This document shows, piece after piece, positions 19,464 to 28,983 of a stretch of DNA of 64,000 nt. How positions within the stretch are numbered: position 1 is the stretch's first letter; each line of letters opens with the position of its first letter. Made by a program: the position numbers and the translations under genes. The stretch covers positions 1,302,001 to 1,366,000 of the forward strand of contig NZ_CP016279.1 in assembly GCF_001542625.1 (NCBI RefSeq). The letters are read 5' to 3'. Below the pieces are notes generated by a model, which was not told the origin of the DNA, ran no database searches, and saw only the letters and a program-made list of their open reading frames with translations. The DNA is from Streptomyces griseochromogenes (GTDB lineage Bacteria; Actinomycetota; Actinomycetes; Streptomycetales; Streptomycetaceae).

Positions 19464-21260
19464 ATGTTGTCTCAGAGCACACGCAGAGCGCGCGCCGTCG
19501 TGATTGCCCTCGCGGCCGGCTCCCTGGTCCTGACGGCGGCCTGCTCGAAGAACACGGGCGGGAAGTCCGGGGAGGACTCCAAGAAGGACCAGAACCAGGC
19601 GGCGGTCCAGTCCAAGGCGGTCACCTACGTCGACGCCGCCGGTTCGACCGGCCCCGCCAAGGACGTCCCCGGTGCCCGGAGCGGCGGCGCCATCACGATC
19701 TACCAGGAGGCCGGCCTCTCCCATCTGGACCCGGGCCAGATCTACGTCTCCGACGCCGGCCAGGTCGCCAACCTGCTCTTCCGCCGGCTGACCCAGTTCC
19801 AGGAGGACGACAAGGGCAACGTCTCGGTCGCCGGCGACCTCGCCACCGACTCCGGGAAGTCCTCCGACGGCGGCAAGACCTGGACCTTCACCCTGAAGGA
19901 CGGCATCAAGGACGAGAACGGCAACCCCATCACCTCGGCCGACGTCCGCCACAGCATCGAGCGCCTGTACGCGAAGTTCATCTTCGACGGCCCGACCTAT
20001 CTGCAGACCTGGCTGAGCGGCGCCGACTACCGGAAGGCGCTGCCCGGCGGCGGCTTCGACGGCAAGCACCTGCCGGCCAAGGTGCTGGACACCCCGGACG
20101 ACAAGACGATCGTCTTCCACTTCGACACACCGCGTCAGGACCTGCCGCAGACGCTCGCCATGGCCGGTTACGCCATCGTCCCGGCGAAGACCGACACCAA
20201 GGAGAAGTACGAGAAGAAGCCGGTCGCCACCGGCCCGTACAAGATCGCCGAGAACAAGGCCGGCAAGCTGCTGAAGCTGGTCAAGAACACCAACTGGGAC
20301 CCGAAGACCGACTCCGTGCGCCACCAGTACGTGGACGGGTTCAACATCCAGTTCGGCGTCACCGAGTCGACCCAGACCAAGCGGCTCATCGCCGACGAGG
20401 GCGACAACAAGAACGCCATCCAGCTCACCAACGGCGTCGAGGCCACCCAGATCCAGGACGTCATCAACAACGCCGAGGCCAGCAAGCGCACGGTCAAGGG
20501 CTACCAGCCCTACGTCATGCAGCTGACCTTCAACCTCGACCGGGTCAAGGACATCAAGGTCCGCAAGGCCGTCGCCTACGCGGTCAACTCCAAGTCCCTC
20601 ATCGCCGGCGAGGGCGGTGCCTACGGCGGCGACGTCGCCCCGAACTACTTCGCCCCGACGCTGCCCGGCTACGAGCCGGCCTACGACCCGTACGGCCGCC
20701 TGAAGACCCCGCAGGGCAACATCGCCAAGGCCAAGGAGATCCTCAAGGACGTCCCCGCGTCCGAGAAGAAGCTCGTCTTCGCCTACGCCAACAGCGAGGC
20801 AGGCCAGAAGCGCAAAGTCGCCATCGGGGACGCGCTCACCAAGGTCGGCTTCAACGTGGTCTCCAAGGAGGTCGACGCGGCCAGCTACTACGAGCAGATC
20901 GGCAAGCTCAAGAACCCGTACGACATCTACATCAGCGGCTGGGGCCAGGACTGGCCGTCCCCGGCCACGGTCGTCACGCCGATCTACGACGGTTCGCAGG
21001 TCTTCGACGGCTCCGCGAACTACTCGCACGTCAAGGACCCGAAGGTCGACGCCCTCATCAAGAAGGCGCTGACCCAGCAGCCGGCCGAGGCCGCCAAGAC
21101 GTGGAAGGAAGCGGAGCACTACCTGCTGGAGAACGTCGTCCCGTCGGCTCCGCTGTGGTACACGAAGCAGTTCCAGATCTCCGGTTCCAACGTGGGCGGG
21201 GCCCGCTACGGCTCGGTGTCCAGCCTTCTCGACATCACCCGGGTGTACCTGAAGTCGTGA
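19464..21260 (+). CDS. bldKB: BldK oligopeptide-binding lipoprotein
   Basis: A 598-residue solute-binding lipoprotein (SBP_bac_5). The Sec-type signal (TRRARAVVIALAAGSLVLTA) ends in lipobox LTAAC-S, followed by a Lys/Asp/Gln-rich linker. Landmarks of the oligopeptide-binding fold include GGKTWTFTLKDGIKDENG, PITSADVRHSIERLYA and VRKAVAYAVNSKSLI. It captures extracellular peptides for the BldKA/KC channel. It lies 103 bp after bldKA with no terminator between. The signal has no clear Tat motif, unlike the paralogue at 33469-35250. Confidence 0.9.
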   Translation: MLSQSTRRARAVVIALAAGSLVLTAACSKNTGGKSGEDSKKDQNQAAVQSKAVTYVDAAGSTGPAKDVPGARSGGAITIYQEAGLSHLDPGQIYVSDAGQVANLLFRRLTQFQEDDKGNVSVAGDLATDSGKSSDGGKTWTFTLKDGIKDENGNPITSADVRHSIERLYAKFIFDGPTYLQTWLSGADYRKALPGGGFDGKHLPAKVLDTPDDKTIVFHFDTPRQDLPQTLAMAGYAIVPAKTDTKEKYEKKPVATGPYKIAENKAGKLLKLVKNTNWDPKTDSVRHQYVDGFNIQFGVTESTQTKRLIADEGDNKNAIQLTNGVEATQIQDVINNAEASKRTVKGYQPYVMQLTFNLDRVKDIKVRKAVAYAVNSKSLIAGEGGAYGGDVAPNYFAPTLPGYEPAYDPYGRLKTPQGNIAKAKEILKDVPASEKKLVFAYANSEAGQKRKVAIGDALTKVGFNVVSKEVDAASYYEQIGKLKNPYDIYISGWGQDWPSPATVVTPIYDGSQVFDGSANYSHVKDPKVDALIKKALTQQPAEAAKTWKEAEHYLLENVVPSAPLWYTKQFQISGSNVGGARYGSVSSLLDITRVYLKS

Positions 21261-21350
21261 CCCACGGCTGACGGCGGGGGCACGCACCACACGAGCGTGC
21301 CCCCGCGAGCGAACCCTCCCACCGTCCGACCAGAGAGCAGTCAGCCCGCC

Positions 21351-22328
21351 ATGCTTCAGTTCATCATCCGGCGCACGGTCGGCGCCTTCGTCACGCTCTT
21401 CCTCATCGGTGCGGCGACGTTCTTCCTGTTCGTGGCCGCACCCTCCGACTACGCGTCCCTGGCCTGCGGCAAGGACTGTTCGCCCCAGCGACTGGCTGAC
21501 ATCCGGCAGGCCCTGGGCCTCAACCTTCCCCTCGCCCAGCAGTTCTGGCACTTCATTTCCGGCATCGTGACGGGCCGTGACTTCCCGACCGGCCACTGCT
21601 CGGCTCCCTGCCTGGGCGTGTCGTTCTACTCGGGGGACATGGTCTGGAGCACCATCATGGACCGTTTCCCGCTGACCCTCACGCTGACCGTCGGCGGCGC
21701 GATCGTCTTCCTGATCATCGGCATCGGCGCGGGCATGATCGCCGCCTACCGGCGCGGAACCGTCGTGGACAAGGTGGCCACGGGCACGTCCATGGTGCTG
21801 AGTTCCTTCCAGATCTACTTCCTCGGCCCGGTCGTGCTGACGATCCTCGTCTACAGCACCGGCTGGATGGAGGACCCGAAGTACGTCCCCATCACCCAGG
21901 ACCCGGTCGGCTGGTTCGTCGGCATGTCGATCCCGGTCTGTGTGATGGCGACCATCTTCACCGCGCAGTACACCCGTATGGCCCGCTCCTCGATGATCGA
22001 GCAGCTGGCCGAGGACCATGTGCGCACCGCCCGCGCCAAGGGCATGTCCCGCAAGTACGTCTTCTTCCGCTACGCCTGGCGCGGCTCGCTCATCCCGATC
22101 GTCACCGTCTTCGGCATCGACCTCAGTTCCCTGATGGGCGGTGCCGTGGTCACCGAACTGACCTTCTCGCTGCAGGGAATCGGCCGGCTCGCCGTGGACG
22201 GCGCGGTCAACAAGGACCTGCCGCTGACGATGGGCGTCATGCTCTTCGGCGCCTTCTTCATCCTGCTCCTGAACATCCTGACCGACATCACCTACGCGTG
22301 GATCGACCCGCGCATCCGGCTCTCCTAG
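21351..22328 (+). CDS. bldKC: BldK oligopeptide ABC importer permease (DppB/OppB type)
   Basis: A 325-residue permease with a first helix from [20 protein letters not shown], five further membrane segments and the coupling loop [20 protein letters not shown]. The large outside loop carries two Cys pairs, ACGKDCSPQ and HCSAPCLG, which also occur in the paralogue at 32390-33373. They suggest disulfides outside the cell. It ends with [12 protein letters not shown], a standard family ending. Translation of bldKD starts 15 bp after its stop. Confidence 0.9.
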   Translation: MLQFIIRRTVGAFVTLFLIGAATFFLFVAAPSDYASLACGKDCSPQRLADIRQALGLNLPLAQQFWHFISGIVTGRDFPTGHCSAPCLGVSFYSGDMVWSTIMDRFPLTLTLTVGGAIVFLIIGIGAGMIAAYRRGTVVDKVATGTSMVLSSFQIYFLGPVVLTILVYSTGWMEDPKYVPITQDPVGWFVGMSIPVCVMATIFTAQYTRMARSSMIEQLAEDHVRTARAKGMSRKYVFFRYAWRGSLIPIVTVFGIDLSSLMGGAVVTELTFSLQGIGRLAVDGAVNKDLPLTMGVMLFGAFFILLLNILTDITYAWIDPRIRLS

Positions 22329-22342
22329 GAAGATCCAGCATT

Positions 22343-23404
22343 GTGACCACCATGACCAAGGCCGCGGGCACACCGGCCCCGAGCGGGCCGGACGGCTTCC
22401 TGGCGGTACGCGACCTGCAGGTGACGTTCTCCACGGAGGACGGGCCGGTCAAGGCCGTCGACGGACTCTCCTTCGACCTGCACCGCGGGAAGACCCTCGG
22501 CATCGTCGGGGAATCGGGCTCCGGCAAGTCGGTCACCAACCTGACGATCCTGGGCCTGCACGACCCGATGTTCACCACGATCGACGGCGAGATCCTGCTC
22601 GACGGCAAGGAACTCATCACCGCCACCGAGAAGGAGATGGAGAAGCTCCGCGGCAACCGCGTGGCGATGATCTTCCAGGACCCGCTGACCGCCCTCTCGC
22701 CCTTCTACTCGGTGGGCCGGCAGATCGCCGAGCCGTACATGAAGCACCGGGGCGCCTCCAAGAAGGAGGCGTGGCAGCGCGCGGTGGAGATGCTCGCCAA
22801 GGTCGGCATCCCCAACCCCAGGGAGCGGGCCCGGGACTATCCGCACCAGTTCTCCGGCGGTATGCGCCAGCGCGCGATGATCGCCATGGCCCTGGTGTGC
22901 GACCCGGACCTCCTGATCGCCGACGAGCCCACCACGGCCCTCGACGTGACCGTCCAGGCCCAGATCCTCGACCTGCTCAAGGACCTCCAGCAGGAGTTCG
23001 GCTCGGCGATCGTCTTCATCACCCACGACCTCGGCGTCATCGCCGACATGGCCGACGACATCATGGTGATGTACGCGGGCCGCGCGGTGGAACGCGGCAC
23101 GGTCGGCGAGGTCCTCCGCTCCCCGCAACACCCCTACACCTGGGGCCTGCTGAACTCGATGCCCCGGCTGGACTCCGACCTCGCCACCCCGCTGTCGCCG
23201 ATCCCGGGCTCCCCGCCCTCGCTGCTGACCCCGCCGCCCGGCTGCCGCTTCCACCCCCGGTGCACCTTCCGGGACCGGGTCGGCGGCACCCGCTGCGCGA
23301 CCGAGCGCCCCCTGCTGGCACCGGACCGCGCCTCCGCCTGCCACCTCACGGCGGAGCAGAAACGGACCATCTTCGTGGAAGAGATCAGGCCCCGACTGGG
23401 CTAG
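22343..23404 (+). CDS. bldKD: BldK oligopeptide ABC importer ATPase (OppD type)
   Basis: A 353-residue ATPase. Walker A GESGSGKS (residues 56-63), Q loop [13 protein letters not shown], signature FSGGMRQR, Walker B LLIADEPT and the H loop FITHDLG are present. The C-terminal oligopeptide-transporter extension has the Cys-containing [10 protein letters not shown] motif that in some OppD/F proteins binds an iron-sulfur cluster. The GTG start follows AGGAAG by about 10 bases. An ATG three codons later is possible. The stop codon lies inside the ribosome site of bldKE. Confidence 0.92.
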   Translation: MTTMTKAAGTPAPSGPDGFLAVRDLQVTFSTEDGPVKAVDGLSFDLHRGKTLGIVGESGSGKSVTNLTILGLHDPMFTTIDGEILLDGKELITATEKEMEKLRGNRVAMIFQDPLTALSPFYSVGRQIAEPYMKHRGASKKEAWQRAVEMLAKVGIPNPRERARDYPHQFSGGMRQRAMIAMALVCDPDLLIADEPTTALDVTVQAQILDLLKDLQQEFGSAIVFITHDLGVIADMADDIMVMYAGRAVERGTVGEVLRSPQHPYTWGLLNSMPRLDSDLATPLSPIPGSPPSLLTPPPGCRFHPRCTFRDRVGGTRCATERPLLAPDRASACHLTAEQKRTIFVEEIRPRLG

Positions 23405-23416
23405 GAGGACATCAAG

Positions 23417-24537
<1,121 letters not shown>

Positions 24538-24541
<4 letters not shown>

Positions 24542-25275
24542 CTTCGCTCGGCCACGGTGATGATCTCCGGGCCGGCGGGGGTGAGCGGCCCCCGCCCCCA
24601 GTCCCCGTACTGCTCCACGACCCTCAGGCCGGCATCGGCGAGGAAGGCGCCCAGTCTCGGGCGGTCCAGGAAGCGCAAGGTCGCCGTGCTGACCCGGGGC
24701 CGGTCCCAGCCCTCGCTCTCGAAGGTCTCGGTGAAGGTCACCCGGTCCCCGACGAGCCCGCCCCGGACCTCGTGCCGGACGCGTACGGCCTTGCCGTCCG
24801 CGTCCGTCACCTCATGCACCCGGTCCGGCGTCCAGCGCTCCCAGGCCCGGGCGGCCGGATTCCGCGTCTCGAAGACGAACCGCCCTCCGGGGGTGAGCGC
24901 GTCCCGGACGGCGGCGAGGCAGGTACGCAACTCCTCATCCGTGAGCAGTACTTGAAAGGCGTGCCCGGTCATGACGGCGAGGTCGAACTCGGCCTGCCAC
25001 AGCCGTGACCGCAGGTCCCCGAGCACCCACTCGACGCCCGGCTCAGCCCGCCGCGCTTGTACGAGCATGGCCGCCGCCGGATCGAGCCCCATCAGCCGCC
25101 CCTGGTGCCCCTCGGCCCGCGCCTGCCGCAACAGCCGCCCGGTACCGCAGCCGACGTCCAGCACAGAGTCGGCGGATCTCACCAGCTCCAGGTAGAAGTC
25201 ATCACCCGGACCCCAGGGATTGAGGCTGTCGTAGAGCGATGCGAGCGAGAGATCGGCGAACGAATGATCTACCAC
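24538..25275 (-). CDS. SAM-dependent class I methyltransferase
   Basis: A 245-residue protein with motif I VLDVGCGTGRLLRQA (about residues 36-50), an acidic end of strand 2 (LMGLDPAAAML), motif II WVLGDLR and post-motif TPGGRFVFETRNP. It binds SAM. The substrate is unknown. The C-terminal part (FESEGWDRPRVSTATLRFL and LRVVEQYGDW) is typical of small-molecule methyltransferases. The GTG at 25275 (VDHSFADLS) is the preferred start because upstream codons look non-coding, although no ribosome site is clear. Convergent with bldKE. Confidence 0.8.
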
Positions 25276-25326
25276 CGCGGCAGTGTGACACACGATGCTG
25301 AACGGTGCGTCAGTTTCCGGGCTACT

Positions 25327-25372
25327 TCATGAACGACTCTCAGGTTCCGGGGACTTGAGGGCTTCGACACAG
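25327..25372 (-). pseudogene. Remnant of a DUF397 gene (C-terminal end only)
   Basis: The minus-strand frame ending at 25327 reads VEALKSPEPESRS. It matches the end of the intact DUF397 gene at 26027-26233 (IQALKSPEAESR). The DNA agrees over about 35 bp around TTCCGGGGACTTGAGGGC (25345-25362 and 26042-26059). Nothing upstream resembles the rest of DUF397. This looks like a truncated duplicate left by recombination on the far side of the YCII-like gene. Confidence 0.55.
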
Positions 25373-25425
25373 GGCGCCCAAAGCCGGTTGAGCTGGTGCC
25401 CTGCGTTGGGGAAGGGTCTGTGGTC

Positions 25426-25974
25426 ATGGAGTTCTTCTGTTACCACCGTGACCGGGTCGGCTCCGTGCCGCTGCGCGAGGAGTTGTTGGAAGAGCACTGG
25501 TCCTACATGGACCGGTACGCGGCGGAGATGATCGCCCGTGGGCCGACCTTCGCCGACGACGGCGAGACGCCCACCGGTAGCGTGCACATCGTCGACCTGC
25601 CCGATTCCGCCGCTGCCCGCGCGTTCGCCTTCGACGAGCCCAACTACCAGGCCGGCGTGTACCGGGACGTGCTCCTGCGCCGGTGGCGCAATCTGCTGGG
25701 GCGCACCATGTGGGATTTCCCCGGCGGCCGGACCGGCGGGAATCGGTACTTGGTTCTCGGTCTCGGCCCGGGGCAGGGCGCCGACCTCGCCGTGCCGCCC
25801 GACCGGGACGAACTGATCGCGTTCGGGCCACTGCTGTCGGACGACGCCGTCACCTGGCTGGGTACGGCGGCGCTGGTCCGGGCCCCGGACCCGGACGAGG
25901 CACGCGCGGTACTGGCCCCGGACCGGTACGCGGTGGTGGAGGTCCACGGTTGGGAGTCCGGCGGGCGACGGTGA
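25426..25974 (+). CDS. YCII/EthD-fold protein, unknown function
   Basis: A 182-residue soluble protein. The N-terminal half (MEFFCYHRDRVGSVPLREEL, EHWSYMDRYAAEMIARGP, GSVHIVDLPDSAAARAFAFD) follows the pattern of YCII-related dimeric alpha-beta barrels. The second half (YLVLGLGPGQGADLAVPPDR, LVRAPDPDEARAVLAPDRYA) looks like a second, degenerate copy of the same fold. No confirmed enzyme activity is known for this family as a whole. The ATG follows GGGGAAGGG. It is flanked by two copies of a DUF397 gene end, which suggests insertion or duplication at this spot. Confidence 0.7.
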   Translation: MEFFCYHRDRVGSVPLREELLEEHWSYMDRYAAEMIARGPTFADDGETPTGSVHIVDLPDSAAARAFAFDEPNYQAGVYRDVLLRRWRNLLGRTMWDFPGGRTGGNRYLVLGLGPGQGADLAVPPDRDELIAFGPLLSDDAVTWLGTAALVRAPDPDEARAVLAPDRYAVVEVHGWESGGRR

Positions 25975-25998
25975 TGAACCGAGGGTGCCCGTGAGAAA

Positions 25999-26023
25999 GG
26001 GCCGCACCTGGGAGGTGCGGTCC
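25999..26023. terminator. Bidirectional stem-loop between convergent genes
   Basis: Arms GGGCCGCACCT (25999-26009) and AGGTGCGGTCC (26013-26023) with a GGG loop and one GU pair. It lies between the ends of the YCII-like gene and the DUF397 gene and can serve both. Confidence 0.7.
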
Positions 26024-26026
26024 TCG

Positions 26027-26233
26027 TCAACGGCTCTCAGCTTCCGGGGACTTGAGGGCCTGGATGAAGGGGGCGAAGGCTTCGGGCGGGAAGGCGAGGG
26101 TTGCCCTGGTCGGGGTTTTCGAGTCGCGGATGGCTATGTGAGAGTCCAGGTCTGCGACTTCGACGCAGGCGTCACCCTCGTCGCCACCGGAGAAGGAGGA
26201 CTTCCGCCAGGAGTGGGGGGTCAGCATGCTCAC
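26027..26233 (-). CDS. DUF397 protein (partner of WhiJ-like regulator)
   Basis: A 68-residue protein with the full DUF397 pattern WRKSSFSGG ... CVEVAD ... IAIRDSK ... LAFPPEAFAPFI. These small proteins are encoded beside WhiJ-type XRE regulators in Streptomyces and are thought to modulate them, as in the whiJ locus of S. coelicolor (established in outline). Its ATG overlaps the stop of the XRE gene by 4 bp (ATGA), so the two are translationally coupled. Confidence 0.9.
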   Translation of the reverse strand: MSMLTPHSWRKSSFSGGDEGDACVEVADLDSHIAIRDSKTPTRATLAFPPEAFAPFIQALKSPEAESR

Positions 26234-27081
26234 AGCTCCTTCGCCAGCCGGTGGATGAAGTCCCGCGAATGGTCCGGGTCCAGTGACACTGTCTCTACCC
26301 TACGGAATCGCGTTCGATATCGGTTGAGCTGGACTTCGGTATCGATGTAGACCGGCCCGCCGGGGCCGTCGCGGACGACGGTGTCCAGCTGGGGGACGGA
26401 GCCGCCGGCATACACCATCGCGCTACCGGCCCCGCCGAAGCCGTCCAGATCGAAGGGGATGACGCGTACGGTGACGTGATCGGCTTCGGAGATTTCCAGG
26501 ACACGGGCGAGCTGAGCCCGTGTCGTGGATCGGTCGCCGACCCTGATGCGCAGCGCTGCCTCGTGGATTACGGCCTCGTACGGGACCGGGTCCGGACGTT
26601 CGATGATGACCCGGCGCTTCATCCGGTGATCGACCCGCCGCTCGACATCGCTCGGTGGGAACTCCGGGTTCACGTACGAGAAGAGGAACCGAGCGTAATC
26701 CGCGGTCTGAAGAAGACCCGGGACATGCAGGAACTCCACGTCCCGGCGGAAACGGGAGTGATGCTCCAGCTCGGGCAGATCCATGAACGGCGCGGGCAGC
26801 TGATCTCGGTACTCCTCCCACCAGCCACGGGTGCGGTCGGTCGCCATGGTCACGAGCGCGTCGATCAACGCCTCGTCTGTACAGGCGTAGTGGGACGCCA
26901 GGCGTCGTACGCGCTCGGCGCTCACACCGGCGACAGCGGACTCGATCTGGCTGATCTGCACGGAGTCGACTCCGAGCAACTCCGCTGCTTCGCGAGCCTT
27001 CATGCCTGTCGCCTCGCGCAGTCTGCGCAGTTCTGTGCCCAGCCGCACCCTGCGGACTGTGAGTTGCCTTTTCGGCGGCAC
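26230..27081 (-). CDS. WhiJ-like XRE-family regulator (HTH + DUF5753)
   Basis: A 283-residue DNA-binding protein. The N-terminal helix-turn-helix of XRE type (LRRLREATGMKAREAAELLG, then VDSVQISQIE) is followed by the DUF5753 domain (from about residue 90, with VEFLHVPGLLQTADYARFL and DRSTTRAQLARVLE). This is the WhiJ architecture seen in Streptomyces developmental and sporulation regulators. The GTG start follows GGAGGG by 6 bases. A HATPase gene is divergent, with 207 bp between, and DUF397 follows, making the usual three-gene set. It probably regulates the shared 27082-27288 region. Targets elsewhere cannot be read. Confidence 0.88.
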   Translation of the reverse strand: MPPKRQLTVRRVRLGTELRRLREATGMKAREAAELLGVDSVQISQIESAVAGVSAERVRRLASHYACTDEALIDALVTMATDRTRGWWEEYRDQLPAPFMDLPELEHHSRFRRDVEFLHVPGLLQTADYARFLFSYVNPEFPPSDVERRVDHRMKRRVIIERPDPVPYEAVIHEAALRIRVGDRSTTRAQLARVLEISEADHVTVRVIPFDLDGFGGAGSAMVYAGGSVPQLDTVVRDGPGGPVYIDTEVQLNRYRTRFRRVETVSLDPDHSRDFIHRLAKEL

Positions 27082-27288
27082 CGTCAGCCCTCCTGTCGCA
27101 ACTGCCCCGTGGGTGTAGCTCGTTCGGGGCTCAGGATACGGCAACGGCTTGCGGCTTCCTAAGTTTAGGAAATACCGTCGGTGACGCGACGCACACACAG
27201 CGGAAGCGCACTGCTCCGTCCTGCCATGACGGCTGCGGCAATGCCACCGCACGCGCAATCCCCACTCACCGAATGGAGTTGAAGACGC

Positions 27289-27702
27289 ATGCCCGAAAGC
27301 GAAGCCTGGGACTACACCCTCTACATCCCCAACGACCTCAGAGCCGTCACCGTCTGCCGCCGCACCCTGCGCCTGATCCTGACCCTGCACGGCCTGATCG
27401 GGCTCCTGGACACCGCTGAACTGCTGGCGACGGAGCTGGTCTCCAACGCCGTACGGCACACGAAAGGGCCCGCCGCACTCAGGGTGCGCCGCTCCCCGGA
27501 GGGCGTGGTCTGGATCGGCGCGTGGGACACGGATCCCGAGCCACCGGAGCCGCCTCGGCCGTTGGAGCAGGTGGGTGAAGTGGAGGAAGAGGGGCGGGGG
27601 CTGGGGCTGGTCAGGGCGTGCGCTGACTACTGGGGCTGGCAGCCGTCGGCGCGGTTCGGGAACCGGGGCAAGTACGTGTGGTGTGAGCTGGGGGCGGCGT
27701 GA
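27289..27702 (+). CDS. Stand-alone HATPase next to a WhiJ-like regulator
   Basis: A 137-residue single GHKL ATPase domain. N box LATELVSNAVRHT, acidic G1-like AWDTDPEPPEPP, G2 box GRGLGLV and C-terminal KYVWCELG are present. It belongs to the RsbW/AbaA-linked family of anti-sigma-like kinases. The ATG follows TGGAG. Divergent from the XRE/DUF397 pair, it forms the classical whiJ-type cluster, in which the HATPase is thought to act in the same switch. Substrate unknown. Confidence 0.83.
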   Translation: MPESEAWDYTLYIPNDLRAVTVCRRTLRLILTLHGLIGLLDTAELLATELVSNAVRHTKGPAALRVRRSPEGVVWIGAWDTDPEPPEPPRPLEQVGEVEEEGRGLGLVRACADYWGWQPSARFGNRGKYVWCELGAA

Positions 27703-27925
27703 TGGCGGGCCCCGCGCCCGTGGGCGGCCATTTCAGGGCAGGGAATTCAATCACTCCGCAGAATAGCTCCGCCGCAGCGTCACTTCATGGCGAGGAAAGC
27801 GGTGGCCAGTATTTCGCTCATTCGGTCGATCATCGTGGGTGAAGGAGTGGCCGAAACGGGACGAGACTGCCGCTCGCCCACACGGCCAGGGAGATAAGCG
27901 GAGCTGGCATAATCGGAGGTATTGT

Positions 27926-28849
27926 ATGAATGACCGCAAGGATTCCGGCGGGCTGCCTCGGCGTCAATTCGTCGCAATCTCCGGTGGAGTCGGTGCAGCG
28001 GCGCTCATGGCCGGTGCGGGAGCGGTCGGGAGCGCCGCAGCAGCAGCCCGTCCCGCGCACGGAGAACCCTCATCCGGCCCATGCCCCTGCTGCCCTCCAG
28101 GCGCAAGCCCGAACCCCTGCCCCCCAACTCGCCTCCAGGCCGTCTGTGGCGACCCGGCTGACAAAGAGCCGCTGTGGAATGACGTCCAGTACTGCACCCA
28201 CGGGAAAACGCCACCGTCGCCGCAGCCCAAGCCGGACTGCCTGAAAACAGCTCCCAATTACGTCGTGCTGCACGGCAAGCCCGAGAACACGCACGATTAT
28301 CTACTGTCTCCCAGTTGTCGAATCACGGGTATCGAATGCCCGTTTCTTGAGACCTCTGAGGCGGCGAATTACTGGAACGATGCATGGGAGAACGCGAGGC
28401 GTGGAGGCGGCGTCCCCGTGGTGTACCCCAATATCGGGTTGGGGATGAACTCACAGGCTGCCCGGCGCTTCAACCAGATGCACATTCATATGGCCGGCAT
28501 CAGGGAGAGCACGCAGAAGCGGCTCCAAGGCCTCGAAACGGAGGGCCGCGTCGCTGCCCAGCCTTCACAATGGAATGAACCGCATTACCAGGTGGCCATC
28601 TCGGGACCCCAAGGCCAAGGGGATCGCACGTATCGAGCACTCATGCTGCCCAGCCTGGGGCAAAATCTTTTCGCCCTGTTGGATCGGTATGTGGTGGCGC
28701 CGTCCGGGCTGGAGATGGCGAAGCAGACGTTGATCGTGGTACCGAAGATGACAGCCGCGGGATTCGCTGGAACTTTCTATGTCTTGAACAGTGACGAGTC
28801 ACTGCACGACGGTACGAACACGTGCGACTACTTGCTTGTGTACGACTGA
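27926..28849 (+). CDS. Tat-exported CDP-diacylglycerol diphosphatase-like protein
   Basis: A 307-residue secreted protein. The Tat signal has LPRRQFVAISGGVGAAALM ending near GSAAAAARP. A Pro/Cys-rich linker follows (PCPCCPPGASPNPCPP), then a Cdh domain (PF02611-like): VCGDPADKEPLWNDVQYC, YVVLHGKPENTHDYLLSP, RITGIECPFL, LGMNSQAARRFNQMHIHMAG. The HIH at residues 186-188 matches the HIT-like catalytic His pair of E. coli Cdh, which cleaves CDP-diacylglycerol to CMP and phosphatidate. The ATG follows GGAGG by 6 bases. Codon use is less GC-biased than its neighbours, which hints at transfer. Being outside the cell makes the natural substrate uncertain. Confidence 0.75.
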   Translation: MNDRKDSGGLPRRQFVAISGGVGAAALMAGAGAVGSAAAAARPAHGEPSSGPCPCCPPGASPNPCPPTRLQAVCGDPADKEPLWNDVQYCTHGKTPPSPQPKPDCLKTAPNYVVLHGKPENTHDYLLSPSCRITGIECPFLETSEAANYWNDAWENARRGGGVPVVYPNIGLGMNSQAARRFNQMHIHMAGIRESTQKRLQGLETEGRVAAQPSQWNEPHYQVAISGPQGQGDRTYRALMLPSLGQNLFALLDRYVVAPSGLEMAKQTLIVVPKMTAAGFAGTFYVLNSDESLHDGTNTCDYLLVYD

Positions 28850-28866
28850 GGCCGCCCCCATGCGAA

Positions 28867-28896
28867 GGGCCCGCACATGCAGAGATGTGCGGGCCC
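28867..28896. terminator. Strong stem-loop after the CDP-diacylglycerol diphosphatase-like gene
   Basis: Perfect 12-bp arms GGGCCCGCACAT (28867-28878) and ATGTGCGGGCCC (28885-28896) around a 6-base loop, followed by TCATTCCCC. It begins 17 bp after the stop. Confidence 0.88.
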
Positions 28897-28900
28897 TCAT

Positions 28901-28983
28901 TCCCCTGGATCGGACGTTCATGGGCTCGGGTCAATGGGCCGAGAAAGTCCGTTCCGTAAGGGGGCGGCTGACGGAAAGGGGTG
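28901..28983. repeat. 83-84 bp direct repeat, left copy
   Basis: Runs from TCCCCTGGATCGGACGTTCA to GACGGAAAGGGGTG and is nearly identical to 30197-30280, with three or four differences and one indel around ATGGGCCGAGAAAG. Both copies start just after a stem-loop terminator. Each contains a small inverted repeat TTCCGT/ACGGAA. The two copies bracket a segment of about 1.2 kb holding a secreted-protein gene. Confidence 0.85.

Noticed and set aside
19425..22373. A 982-codon open frame antisense to bldKB/bldKC
   Set aside because: It mirrors the codon structure of the sense genes (GC-rich third positions keep the opposite frame open), has no ribosome site and crosses two genes.
25327..26007. A 226-codon minus-strand frame over the YCII-like gene
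   Set aside because: It runs antisense to a convincing plus-strand gene. Only its final 13 codons are meaningful, as a DUF397 remnant.
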